Below are positions 54,138 through 62,548 of a stretch of DNA of 64,000 nucleotides, in pieces. The first letter of the stretch is position 1. Each line of letters begins with the position of its first letter. This DNA comes from Sphingomonas sp. Ag1 (GTDB lineage: Bacteria; Pseudomonadota; Alphaproteobacteria; Sphingomonadales; Sphingomonadaceae), in assembly GCF_000980895.1 (NCBI RefSeq), contig NZ_LAZX01000084.1, positions 1 to 64,000 of the forward strand, read 5' to 3'. The position numbers were made by a program, and so were the translations under genes. Under the pieces are notes generated by a model. That model ran no database searches and was not told where the DNA came from. It saw only the letters and a program-made list of their open reading frames with translations.

Positions 54138-54361
54138 GCCACCGTCTCCCTGCCTTCTGCTTCCGCGTCGAAGGCACGCTTGCCGCGCCGTTTCCACAGC
54201 GCGAGCATGTCGCCACCATCGTCGCCGCGAACACGGCCAACCAGCTCCAGCAGCGCGCCGTAAATGGTGGCGCGATCGTCGTCGGTGAGATCGACCAGGC
54301 CGGCCTTTTGGACTAGGCCGCCCAGTTCGATCAGATGGCGGGTGCGTTCGCGCCGTTGCAC
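54134..54361 (-). CDS. traD: Conjugal transfer protein TraD (Ti-type, small)
   Basis: 75 residues from GTG 54361, with GGAG eight bases before it, 16 bp after the traC stop. RRERTRHLIELGGLVQKAGL and GALLELVGRVRGDDGG match the short TraD proteins of Agrobacterium-type transfer regions (about 70 residues). It works with TraC at oriT as an accessory of the relaxase. Its place in the order traC-traD-traG, divergent from traA, supports the call. Confidence 0.75.
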   Translation of the reverse strand: MQRRERTRHLIELGGLVQKAGLVDLTDDDRATIYGALLELVGRVRGDDGGDMLALWKRRGKRAFDAEAEGRETVA

Positions 54362-54377
54362 GACCCAGCTCCGCGTA

Positions 54378-54704
54378 TCAGTCCGACGCCGCGCCGCTTC
54401 CAGACGCCGGATCAGCGCTCGGTTGCGCTCCTGTGCTGTCGCCGTTGCCGTCAGCAGTCCGCCTACCTTTGCGCCCGCGCCGCTGAAAGAAGGCGGCGCC
54501 CTTCGCACGCCACGCCTCCTTCGCTTCCGCTTTCTGCGAGGCAACGGCGTCGAGCAGCGCGCCGGCGAGCGTTTCCATGTCGAGCGCATCCGCGCCTGTG
54601 GAAGTAACAAGCTGGCCGAGCTGTTCAACACGGCGCGCCTTCAAGGCACGCGCCTTGCTCTCCAGCGCCTTCAGCTCCGCGTCATAGTCTCGCACCTTGC
54701 GCAT
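54378..54704 (-). CDS. traC: Conjugal transfer protein TraC (Ti-type accessory)
   Basis: 108 residues from ATG 54704, with GGAGG just before it. MRKVRDYDAELKALESKARA with LKARRVEQLGQLV and ALDMETLAGALLDAV resembles the TraC/TraD family of oriT accessory proteins: a charged coiled coil followed by a small helical domain. The tail after residue 75 is polar and low-complexity. It is divergent from traA with oriT between. Confidence 0.75.
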   Translation of the reverse strand: MRKVRDYDAELKALESKARALKARRVEQLGQLVTSTGADALDMETLAGALLDAVASQKAEAKEAWRAKGAAFFQRRGRKGRRTADGNGDSTGAQPSADPASGSGAASD

Positions 54705-54817
54705 GGTGCCTCCATTCTCCGCGTCAGTACCGCCGCAGCCTAGCAAAACGATAGGGGAGGGCAAGCCACATCAGTAGGCACCACTAGGTCAATCAGGAGG
54801 AGCGAAGCGAACTTTTG

Positions 54818-54847
54818 AGTGCGCGCTTATACACTCTTGCAAGTGTA
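54818..54847 (-). other. Predicted origin of transfer (oriT) with nic site
   Basis: On the minus strand an inverted repeat (TACACT, 6-base loop, AGTGTA) is followed directly by TAAGCGCGCACT. RSF1010/Ti-type (Q-type) oriTs have the same layout, with the nic region TAAGTGCGCCCT after an inverted repeat; 10 of 12 bases agree. It lies between the divergent traC and traA genes, the position of oriT on Ti plasmids. Confidence 0.75.
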
Positions 54848-54875
54848 GGCTTGTAAGTGCAGCATGCACGTTATT

Positions 54876-57794
54876 ATGGCGATCTATCACTTCAGCGCCA
54901 AGATCATCAGCCGCAAGGTCGGCGCCAGCGCCGTTGCGGCTGCTGCCTATCGCTCAGCATCGGAGCTGTACGACGAGCGGCTTGGGCGCCATCACAACTT
55001 CTCAAACAAGGCCGGCGTCGTCCACTCTGAAATGCTGTTGGCAAAGGGAGCGCCCGAGCGTCTGTCGGATCGCACGACGCTGTGGAACGAGGTAGAAGCA
55101 GGAGAGAAGCGTGACGACGCGCAGCTTGCCCGCGAGGTGGAGTTCTCGATTCCACGCGAGATGAGCGAGAAGCAGGGCGTGAGCCTCGCCCGCGATTTCG
55201 TGGAACGAAAGTTCGTCAGCCAAGGAATGATTGCCGACCTCAACGTGCATTGGGACACGGCAACGGACGGCAGTCCCAAGCCGCACGCCCATGTCATGCT
55301 GACTATGCGCGACGTGGGCCCCGACGGGTTCGGCAACAAGAACCGCGGCTGGAACGATCGGGCATTGTTGAAGGACTGGCGCGAGGCATGGGCGGCGCAT
55401 GTCAACGAACGCATGGCGGGGCTGGGGCTGGAGGGGCGGATCGACCATCGCTCCTATGCCGACCAGGGCATCGATCTGGAACCGCAGCACAAGATCGGAC
55501 CGGCGGGAATGCGCCGGCTCGAGCGCGGCGAGGATGCCGAGCGCGCCGACGATCACCGGCGGATCGCGCGGGAGAATGGCGAGAAGATCGTGGCCGATCC
55601 GCGCATCGCGCTCGACGGCATTACACGGCAACAGGCGACCTTCACAACCCGCGACCTTGCCGCGTTTGCCTTCCGCCATTCTGACGGCAAGGAGCAGTTC
55701 GACCAGGTGATGGCTGCGGTGCGCGCCAGTCCCGAGCTGGTGGCATTGGGCAAGGACGGGCGCGACCAGGAGCGGTTCACATCCCGCGAGATGATCATGA
55801 CGGAAGCGCGTCTGGAGAGGGCCGGCGACGAGCTGACGCGACGCGACGGGCATGGCGTTTCCGTGTCTCACCGCGCCGGCGCTCTGGAGGCCGCAGAAGG
55901 TCGGGGGCTGGTGTTGTCGGGCGAGCAGCGCGACGCCTTCGATCATATCACTAAGAGCCGTGGGCTGGCGTCGGTCATCGGCTATGCCGGCACGGGCAAG
56001 TCGGCGATGCTGGGCGTCGCGCGCGAGGCGTGGGAGCGCGAGGGCTACCAAGTGCGCGGCGCCACCCTGTCCGGCATCGCGGCTGAAAATCTGGAAGGTG
56101 GATCAGGCATTTGCTCCCGCACCATCGCCAGCCTTGAGCATGGTTGGGCACAGGGACGCGATCAGCTCACCCGCAACGACGTGCTGGTGCTGGACGAGGC
56201 GGGCATGATCGGCACCCGCCAGATGGAGCGGGTGCTGTCCCATGCCCGCGACGCCGGCGCCAAGGTTGTACTGGTGGGCGACCCGGAGCAGTTGCAGGCG
56301 ATCGAAGCCGGTGCGGCGTTCCGGTCGATCGCCGAGCGCCACGGCGCGGCGGAGATCACCGAGGTGCGCCGGCAACGCGAGGACTGGCAGAAGGATGCGA
56401 CGCGCGCGCTCGCCACAGGCCGCACGGCCGAGGCGATCCACGCCTATGACGGCCGTGGTATGGTTCACGCGGGTGACACGCGCGAGCAAGCGCGAGCCGC
56501 GCTGGTGGAGGGCTGGGATCGCCAGCGGCAGGCCGATCCGGACAAGACCCGCATCATCCTTACCCACACCAACGCCGAGGTACGCGAGCTGAACCAGGAG
56601 GCGCGTCAACGGGTGCGCGCATCGGGCGGGCTGGGCGAGGACGTGGGCGTCACCGTCGATCGGGGCGCGCGCGACTTCGCGGCCGGTGACCGGATTATGT
56701 TCCTGCGCAACGAGCGCTCGCTTGGCGTGAAGAACGGCACGCTGGGCACGCTGGAGCGCATCGAGGGCGGGCACATGGCGGTGCGGCTCGACGGGGGCGG
56801 GCGCGCCGCGTTCGACCTCAAGGACTACGCCGCGGTCGATCACGGCTATGCCGCGACCTTCCACAAGTCGCAGGGCGTGACAGTCGATCGCGCGCATCTT
56901 CTCGCCACCCCCGGCATGGACCGTCACAGCGCCTATGTCGGCATGTCGCGGCATCGTGACGGGGTGCAGCTCCACTATGGGCGGGACGACTTCGCCGACT
57001 TGGCGAAGCTCGCCCGCACGCTGTCGCGTGATCGCGCCAAGGACATGGCCGGTGACTATGCCGTGCCGTCCGACGAGGACCGGGCGCGCAGCTTCGCCGA
57101 ACGGCGGGAGATACGCTGGCCCGAGCGCGCGCGGGAGATCGTCCACCAGGTCCGCGACAAGACCAAGGACATGTTCGCGGGATTCCGGCCGAAGCCTGCC
57201 GCCACGCCTGAGAAGGCAGCAACGCCGGATCGCACCGGGGCGGCGATTGGCGGCAAGCCGGACCAGGCCAAGGCGATCGAACGCTATGCGCGGGCGTCGG
57301 CCGACATAGGCCGGATGCGCGCGCAGGAGCTGCCGGTGCTGCCGCATCAGGAGAGCGCGTTGCGCCGCGCCAGCGAGGTGCTGGATCAGGTACGGCCCGA
57401 TGCCGCGCGCGACCTCACTTCCGCGTTCCATCGCGATCCGGGGCTGATCGGGCAGGCGGCCGAGGGCAAGACCGGCGGTGCTGCGCGCGCGATGGCCGAG
57501 GAGCGCCGGGTGCGGCTCGACCCCGGCGCGCGCGCCGACCGGTTCGTGGAGAGCTGGCGGGGCCTGGCGCGCGAGCGGGCAGGCGGGGACCAGGCGCGGG
57601 CGGAAAAGGCCACCACGCGCATGGGCGCGATGGCCGAGAGCCTACGCCGCGACCCCGAGCTGGCAAAGGCGCTGGAGTGCCGCGCGCCCGAGCTGGAGCT
57701 GGAGCTGAAGCTGGAGCGCGGCCGGAGCATCGAGAAATCGCTGGAGCAGTCGATCGGGATCGGTCGCGAGCGTGACAGGGGCATGAGCCGATAA
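54876..57794 (+). CDS. traA: TraA-type relaxase/helicase (Ti-like MobA)
   Basis: 972 residues from ATG 54876 (an in-frame start four codons upstream is weaker). The MobA/MobL relaxase domain (about 1-215) has the metal-binding PHAHVML (His137, His139), preceded by NVHWD. A RecD/TrwC-like helicase follows, with Walker A GYAGTGKS at 369-376, LVLDEAGMIG (Walker B) and LVGDPEQLQA. HGYAATFHKSQGVTVDRAHL and YVGMSRHRDGVQLHYGRDD complete the helicase. The C-terminus is a charged helical region, also found as a broken copy at 49884. It should nick oriT at 54818 and unwind the strand for transfer. It appears intact. Confidence 0.93.
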   Translation: MAIYHFSAKIISRKVGASAVAAAAYRSASELYDERLGRHHNFSNKAGVVHSEMLLAKGAPERLSDRTTLWNEVEAGEKRDDAQLAREVEFSIPREMSEKQGVSLARDFVERKFVSQGMIADLNVHWDTATDGSPKPHAHVMLTMRDVGPDGFGNKNRGWNDRALLKDWREAWAAHVNERMAGLGLEGRIDHRSYADQGIDLEPQHKIGPAGMRRLERGEDAERADDHRRIARENGEKIVADPRIALDGITRQQATFTTRDLAAFAFRHSDGKEQFDQVMAAVRASPELVALGKDGRDQERFTSREMIMTEARLERAGDELTRRDGHGVSVSHRAGALEAAEGRGLVLSGEQRDAFDHITKSRGLASVIGYAGTGKSAMLGVAREAWEREGYQVRGATLSGIAAENLEGGSGICSRTIASLEHGWAQGRDQLTRNDVLVLDEAGMIGTRQMERVLSHARDAGAKVVLVGDPEQLQAIEAGAAFRSIAERHGAAEITEVRRQREDWQKDATRALATGRTAEAIHAYDGRGMVHAGDTREQARAALVEGWDRQRQADPDKTRIILTHTNAEVRELNQEARQRVRASGGLGEDVGVTVDRGARDFAAGDRIMFLRNERSLGVKNGTLGTLERIEGGHMAVRLDGGGRAAFDLKDYAAVDHGYAATFHKSQGVTVDRAHLLATPGMDRHSAYVGMSRHRDGVQLHYGRDDFADLAKLARTLSRDRAKDMAGDYAVPSDEDRARSFAERREIRWPERAREIVHQVRDKTKDMFAGFRPKPAATPEKAATPDRTGAAIGGKPDQAKAIERYARASADIGRMRAQELPVLPHQESALRRASEVLDQVRPDAARDLTSAFHRDPGLIGQAAEGKTGGAARAMAEERRVRLDPGARADRFVESWRGLARERAGGDQARAEKATTRMGAMAESLRRDPELAKALECRAPELELELKLERGRSIEKSLEQSIGIGRERDRGMSR

Positions 57795-57806
57795 GAGGAA
57801 GACGTG

Positions 57807-58493
57807 ATGGCGGATGACGAAGGGCCGAGTGAAGCCGCGCAGGCGTTCGAGGAGCTGCGCGCCGAGGTGACGCTGATGCGCCGCGCCGTCGAACGTCTGA
57901 CGGCCGAGCGCATGGAGGTGACCGAGCCGCCCGACTATTCCGAGACGCTGGGCGTCATCGCTAACAACATCACCGCCACCGCGCAGCGCGTCGATATGCT
58001 GGTCAAAAGCCCTATGCTGGCGATGACGCCCGAACAGTTGGCGGGACGGATTACCGCGGCGGCGAGCACGGCGCGCCAGGAAGACCGGCAGACGATCGCT
58101 ACGGCGCGCACCGGCCTGGAGGACGTGACCCGCCAGCTTCACGGTTATGTCGTATCGGCGCGGCGTGGTGACGAGCAGAACCGCTGGCTGATGTGGACCG
58201 CGATCGGCGGGATCGTGGTCGGCATGATCCTATGGGCGGTGTTCGCTGGCATTGTCGCGCGCGCCGTGCCCGCGAGCTGGCAATGGCCGGAGAAGATGGC
58301 GGCCCGCTCGCTCGACCTGCCGATGTGGGAAGGTGGTCAGCGTCTCATGCGGACCAGCGCGCCTGACGCTTTCGCCAGTATCGCGGCGGGAGATCGGATC
58401 GTTACCGCAAACCGGAAGGCGTTCGAGGCGTGTCAGAAGCGCGCGGTGAAGGCCGACACTGCTGTGGCATGCACGATAAAGGTTGGGAGATGA
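57807..58493 (+). CDS. DUF6118 family protein
   Basis: 228 residues from ATG 57807 (a GTG one codon upstream is possible). A soluble coiled-coil-like N-terminal part (AAQAFEELRAEVTLMRRAVE; ANNITATAQRVDMLVKSPM) is followed by one membrane helix at about 132-152 (LMWTAIGGIVVGMILWAVFA) and a C-terminal domain with Cys-x-x-R and VACTIKV. The gene directly follows traA, where DUF6118 genes are usually found on alphaproteobacterial plasmids (from memory). A role in transfer is likely, mechanism unknown. Confidence 0.75.
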   Translation: MADDEGPSEAAQAFEELRAEVTLMRRAVERLTAERMEVTEPPDYSETLGVIANNITATAQRVDMLVKSPMLAMTPEQLAGRITAAASTARQEDRQTIATARTGLEDVTRQLHGYVVSARRGDEQNRWLMWTAIGGIVVGMILWAVFAGIVARAVPASWQWPEKMAARSLDLPMWEGGQRLMRTSAPDAFASIAAGDRIVTANRKAFEACQKRAVKADTAVACTIKVGR

Positions 58494-58637
58494 GAGCGCC
58501 AGCTACCAGGATCACATCACCCTAGCCGTTCAGGTGGGGCTTGGCTTGCATCACAAGCTTGCAGTCAGATGCAACGACGATCATCATGGCTGCTGAGCGC
58601 AGCTGCCAGACCCTATGCGTGCTGGTAAGCCTTGAGA

Positions 58638-59819
58638 TCAGCGCGGTTCTGCTGCGATCACATAATCCGCGCCTGACGCCAGCGCGCCTTCCGCCTCGAT
58701 CAGCGCCAGCGCTTCTGTCCGCAGCACCGCGGCGTGTGCCTCCAGCGCTGCGGCGAGCGTGCGGTCTGCGAGCCGGGTAATGCGCGGGGCGCACATCGCG
58801 ATCTGCGCCTCCACGAAGCGTGCGCCGAAGCGGATCGGGAAGCGCTCTGCCGCGATCGGCTCGAAGCCCGAGCGGCGCAGATTGTCGATCACCCATTCGG
58901 CAGGATATTCACGGTATGGGCGCTCGCCGGCGAGCAGCAGGCAGGAATCGCGCAGTCGCCCGATCCGCCATACGATACGCGCCGGCGCCTCGGTGGGTTC
59001 GTCCGCGGGCACGTAGGGGTCGAGCCCGACCACATAGAGCCGCCCGCCCGTTAGCGGCCGCAGCCGCGCGAACAGGCGTTCCTGGAAAGCGCCGCCTACG
59101 GAGACGGTGGAGGTGTCGTTGTACGAGCCATGCACGCGATCCTCGCCAAAGGCAGAGGGCACGCGGTAATCGTCGCTCTCGCGGTGAACGCCCTCGACGC
59201 GCAGCGCGAAATTGCCCGCGCCCGCGGTGATCCCCCCGACGAGCGAGCGTTCGTCGTCAGCGGTGCCGAGCCGGCCTTCCGCCACGCCCTCGATCCCGTT
59301 CACCGGGATGGCGGTGGGGATCTTGGAATCGAGCAGATTGACCGCGCCGCCAATCGCGCCGCCACAATACAGCAGCGTTGCGGGGCCACGCAGGACCTCG
59401 ATCCCGCGCAGCAGCAGCGGCTCGGTGACCACCGCATGGTCGGGCGAGACGCGCGAGGCGTCGGCGATTTCCGATGCGTCGGACAGGATCTGCACGCGCG
59501 GCGCCGTCTGGCCGCGGATCACCGGACGGCTGGCGCCACCTCCGAAATTGTCGAAATTGACGCCCGGTTGCCCCGCTAGCGTCTCACCCAGGGTGGCGGT
59601 GCGGCGATGCACCAGCTCGTCGCCGGTCAGTGTCACCACCGGCGTCACCGTCTCGTCGGCGCGCTGGCGCAGCGGCGATGCGGTGACGAGGATGTCGTCG
59701 GCGCGATGCGCGCCATCGGTGCGCGCTGTGTCGGCCTGTGCGTGCGCGGGCAGCGCCGCCAGCGTGCCCAGCGCCATCGTCGTCGCCGCACCCGTCAGCA
59801 GAATGGTTTCCGTGATCAT
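58638..59819 (-). CDS. Chimeric ORF: TonB-receptor plug domain joined to a methyltransferase C-terminus
   Basis: A 393-residue open frame made from two unrelated genes. Residues 1-245 are the start of a TonB-dependent receptor: signal peptide (to HAQA), TonB-box region, plug domain (LGETLAGQPGVNFDNFGGGA, RGIEVLRGPATLLYCGGAIG) and first barrel strands. From about residue 247 (near 59.08 kb) the sequence changes to ERLFARLRPLTGGRLYVVGL, DPYVPADEP and REYPAEWVIDNLRRSGFEPI. That looks like the end of a class I SAM-dependent methyltransferase. A deletion has fused both in frame. The receptor lacks nearly all of its barrel and the methyltransferase lacks its SAM-binding part, so neither can work. 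Confidence 0.75.
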   Translation of the reverse strand: MITETILLTGAATTMALGTLAALPAHAQADTARTDGAHRADDILVTASPLRQRADETVTPVVTLTGDELVHRRTATLGETLAGQPGVNFDNFGGGASRPVIRGQTAPRVQILSDASEIADASRVSPDHAVVTEPLLLRGIEVLRGPATLLYCGGAIGGAVNLLDSKIPTAIPVNGIEGVAEGRLGTADDERSLVGGITAGAGNFALRVEGVHRESDDYRVPSAFGEDRVHGSYNDTSTVSVGGAFQERLFARLRPLTGGRLYVVGLDPYVPADEPTEAPARIVWRIGRLRDSCLLLAGERPYREYPAEWVIDNLRRSGFEPIAAERFPIRFGARFVEAQIAMCAPRITRLADRTLAAALEAHAAVLRTEALALIEAEGALASGADYVIAAEPR

Positions 59820-59895
59820 ATAAGCCCTTCCCCGGAACAGCGAGGGGTTATGTCACAAGATATCATTACGCTCAATGCCGGCGAGGTAACGAGAT

Positions 59896-59927
59896 CTAAA
59901 ACAACAAAGGGGGCCGCAGCCCCCTTT
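59896..59927 (-). terminator. Rho-independent terminator of the small exported protein gene
   Basis: AAAGGGGGC and GCCCCCTTT form a perfect 9-bp stem with a 4-base loop at 59906-59927. On the minus strand it is followed by TTGTTGTTTT. It lies 67 bp after the stop of the gene at 59994-60236 and before the tandem chimeric gene. Confidence 0.8.
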
Positions 59928-59993
59928 GCGAGCGTCGATGCGCTCAATCATCTGGTACCGCCCTCGTTGTGACGCGGACGATACCAATGAGTC

Positions 59994-60236
59994 TTAGTTG
60001 CTGTCCGCGTCGTCGTCGCTGTCAGCGATCACGACGATGCCGGCGATAACCGCGGCAGCGGCGAGAACGGCGATGATGACGCCGCCGCCAGCTGCCTTGT
60101 CCGCCTTCGCGGAGGTGGAAGCCACACGAGCCGACTTGGTGACCGAGAGCGACGACGCGGAGTTGGCAGGAGCAGCTGCAACCGGAGCCGCGACGAGAGC
60201 AGTGGCAGCGACTGCTGCGAGGTACTTGGAGATCAT
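59994..60236 (-). CDS. Small exported glycine-rich protein, paralogue of 15503-15763
   Basis: 80 residues from ATG 60236. Signal peptide MISKYLAAVAATALVAAPVAAA, mature APANSASSLSVTKSARVAS, then a hydrophobic segment (GGGVIIAVLAAAAVIAGIVV, about 50-69) and an acidic end (DSDDDADSN). The layout and several blocks match the protein at 15503-15763. A strong terminator follows, so the gene is a single-gene transcript. It could be a small envelope or surface protein; no known function. Confidence 0.75.
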   Translation of the reverse strand: MISKYLAAVAATALVAAPVAAAPANSASSLSVTKSARVASTSAKADKAAGGGVIIAVLAAAAVIAGIVVIADSDDDADSN

Positions 60237-60613
60237 GGAAGGCCTTTCCAAAAATGAGGCGCCGCAATGGATCAACGCACGACCAATGTCGATCCGTTTC
60301 GTGGGTGTGTCGGGTCGATGTGAACTATATCACAGAGCCTTAGGGAAGCGTGCGGTGCTTCGTCCGCAGCGGCCCCGTTGTGAGCGCCGCGCTCTTCAAA
60401 GGGAGCTCGAAACAGGCGCAGCGCTCACGATCGACCCAAGCTGTTACTAGGTGCCGGCGGTGCCTGTTCGGCCAATTACCCGAGTAACACAAGAAACATT
60501 TCAGAAGGCAACGGATCGGCGTGGCTGCTCGCCGCGCGGCCGAAGCCCGCGCACGATGTTCTGCGTGGCAAATGATTTTCCTCTTTCGTTCTGCCGCCGA
60601 TTGACTCAGAATC
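60237..60613. other. Intergenic; no gene recognised
   Basis: Must contain the promoter of the small exported protein gene. A widely spaced inverted repeat (GTGAGCGC at 60380, GCGCTCAC at 60421) is the only structure noticed. A second promoter should serve the HNH gene. Confidence 0.4.
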
Positions 60614-61081
60614 ATGGCCATGCCGATCCGCCCCGACCATCGCTGGCTGTATCCGATCGACTGGCGCGAGCTCTCGCACTTCGTCCGCTTCCAGCGTGCC
60701 AAGGGGCGGTGCGAGCATTGCGGGCGGCCGCATGGCGCACGGGTGCGGCATCTCGGCGACGGGCGCTGGTATGACGAGGAGCGGCGCTGCTGGCGCGACG
60801 ATCGCGGGCGGCGCGTGCGCGGGCTGGTTTCCCCGGAGCGCATGCCGCGGCAGCTGCGCCTCGCGGAGCTGGCCGGCGAGCCGGCGCTGCCGTCCACCCG
60901 TGTCGTGCTGGCCAGCGCGCACCTCGACCATGATCCCGGCAACAACCATCAGCGTAACCTGGCGGCGCTATGCCAGCGCTGCCACCTGGCGCACGACCGC
61001 CCCGAGCACCGTCGCCGCCGCTGGGCCACCTTGTTTCGCCGCCGTGCGCTGGGGGATCTTTTCCTCGGCATCTATCGCTAG
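60614..61081 (+). CDS. HNH endonuclease family protein
   Basis: 155 residues (ATG at 60614, second ATG two codons on). A first zinc knuckle CEHCGRPHG is followed by a second half with ASAHLDHDPGNNHQRNLAAL and CQRCHLAHDRPEH: the His-Asn-His core and the C-x-x-C pairs of an HNH nuclease. An N-terminal aromatic DNA-binding stretch (IDWRELSHFVRFQRAKG) is present. It is not next to restriction or phage genes, so its role (defence, mobile-element nuclease) is open. Strong Arg bias. Confidence 0.82.
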   Translation: MAMPIRPDHRWLYPIDWRELSHFVRFQRAKGRCEHCGRPHGARVRHLGDGRWYDEERRCWRDDRGRRVRGLVSPERMPRQLRLAELAGEPALPSTRVVLASAHLDHDPGNNHQRNLAALCQRCHLAHDRPEHRRRRWATLFRRRALGDLFLGIYR

Positions 61082-61099
61082 AGGCGTCGATCTGTATGC

Positions 61100-61116
61100 G
61101 TGTCGACATGTTCGCG
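61100..61116. repeat. Dispersed palindrome family, copy after the HNH gene
   Basis: GTGTCGACATGTTCGCG, about 20 bp after the HNH stop. It is the family core in the opposite orientation. Confidence 0.5.
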
Positions 61117-61209
61117 CGGCCCTAAGATTATCGGAGCTGCCGCCGAGCGATGCACTTTATCCCCTTGATGCGTGTTATGCCGAACGAGACAACAAAGGGG
61201 AGTTTCTTC

Positions 61210-61779
61210 ATGCGCTCAACGATGCTTGTTCCGCTTGCCGCCTGTGTGCTGCTCGCCGCCTGCGGCAAGGGCGAGGACAGCGTTTCCATGACCAATGCAT
61301 CGCTGGAGGATGTCGCCAAGGCGCAGACCGCCAAGCTCCAGCCCGGCCAGTGGGAAATGCGGATAGAGCAGGTCAGCAGCGAGACCAGCGGTGGATCGGG
61401 CAACCTGCCCCAAATGCCGAAGGTTCCCGCCAGCAGCACCAAGGTCTGCTTGACCGAGGAGCAGGTGAACAATCCGCAGGGCATCCTGGGCGGGGCATCG
61501 CCGATGCAGAAGAACTGCGTCTATGACAGCTTCACCATGGCGGGCGGCAAGATCGACGCGAAGATGCGTTGCACCATGGGCGACATCAAGGTCGAGGGAA
61601 CGAACAGCGGCACGTTCAGCGCAACCGAGATCGCCTCGGAATCGCACACCACCGTCACCGGCCTGCCGGGCGGGATGACAAGCAAGTCGCATCTCAAGAT
61701 GAACGGCAAGCGGCTGGGCGAGTGCCAACCGGGCGACCTGAAGGCCGGTGACACCAAGGCACCCACCGCGACAAGCTGA
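61210..61779 (+). CDS. DUF3617 family lipoprotein
   Basis: 189 residues from ATG 61210, with AAGGGGAG before it. The signal peptide ends in LLAAC (Cys18), a lipobox. The mature part has the DUF3617 layout: QPGQWEMRIEQVSSE, KVCLTEEQ, NCVYDSFTMAGGKIDAKMRC and a final GECQPGD, with Cys residues probably paired. These proteins are widespread in the sphingomonad and xanthomonad envelope, with unknown role. It stands alone. Confidence 0.8.
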   Translation: MRSTMLVPLAACVLLAACGKGEDSVSMTNASLEDVAKAQTAKLQPGQWEMRIEQVSSETSGGSGNLPQMPKVPASSTKVCLTEEQVNNPQGILGGASPMQKNCVYDSFTMAGGKIDAKMRCTMGDIKVEGTNSGTFSATEIASESHTTVTGLPGGMTSKSHLKMNGKRLGECQPGDLKAGDTKAPTATS

Positions 61780-61920
61780 GGCGGCGCAGTCCCGCGCGGC
61801 ATGGAGATAGGCAGCCCGGCCGGGGCGATCTGTTCCAGGGCGTCCATCGATCGGTGGACACCAGGCGGAGGTCGCCGCATCCTGTACGATCGTGGCGACC
61901 AGCGGATCGGCAAATCGTTC

Positions 61921-62397
61921 ATGTACCGTTCTTCGTTCCTCGATCGGCTCGTTCGGCGTTTGCGGGCCAACCGGCGCCCGCATCCCCCGGCGTCACCCAC
62001 GCGCGAGTTGATGCCGCAGCCCGCCGACGATGCCGCGCCGCATCGCCTGCCGGCCCCGGACCCGACCCCGCTTCTGCCACTGGTCCGGCGGTTTGCGGCT
62101 CCCGGCTTCAGCTTCGGAACGTGGCAGGGTGGGGAGACGCGCGACGGGGTGATGCAGATGTCCTTTTTCGCGCTGTCGCCGGACGGAGAGGCATTCGTGA
62201 CCGCCGCTTATCAGGGGCATTGGGTCCGGCCGGAGATCGACTGGTCGGGCTGGGCGTCCGGACCAGCCTACAAGAGCTTGCGAGGCGATGCCAATGCGCT
62301 GGCCGGGGCCAGCACCGACAAGATCGCGCATTTGCTGATCACGCTGATCCGCGGTGATCGCTGCAACGAGGGGATGCTTGCCACCGCGTTCGACTAG
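61921..62397 (+). CDS. DUF6508 family protein, probably truncated by a stop
   Basis: 158 residues from ATG 61921 (start uncertain; the frame is open from 61801 and an ATG also lies at 62011). The family part begins LLPLVRRFAAPGFSFGTWQG, then GETRDGVMQMSFFALSPDGE and KIAHLLITLIRGDRCNEGML. The TAG at 62395 interrupts it. The same frame continues with GLLIRILERFAVLAREGAAG to a TGA at 62478, which fits the missing family C-terminus. So about 26 residues are lost; a single base change is enough to explain it. Confidence 0.65.
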   Translation: MYRSSFLDRLVRRLRANRRPHPPASPTRELMPQPADDAAPHRLPAPDPTPLLPLVRRFAAPGFSFGTWQGGETRDGVMQMSFFALSPDGEAFVTAAYQGHWVRPEIDWSGWASGPAYKSLRGDANALAGASTDKIAHLLITLIRGDRCNEGMLATAFD

Positions 62398-62520
62398 GGG
62401 CTGCTGATCCGCATCCTGGAGCGGTTTGCCGTGCTGGCGCGTGAGGGCGCAGCCGGGACGTTCACCCGGGAGCAGTGACGCTGGCGGCTATTGTGATACG
62501 TCACAGGTCGCTTGTCAGAT

Positions 62521-62548
62521 GTGTCAACATGTAGGTTTGTCGGCACGT
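62521..62548. repeat. Dispersed palindrome family, degenerate copy
   Basis: GTGTCAACATGTAGGTTTGT followed by CGGCACGT, just beyond the stop of the membrane-protein gene. It resembles the form at 17968 with mismatches. Confidence 0.4.
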
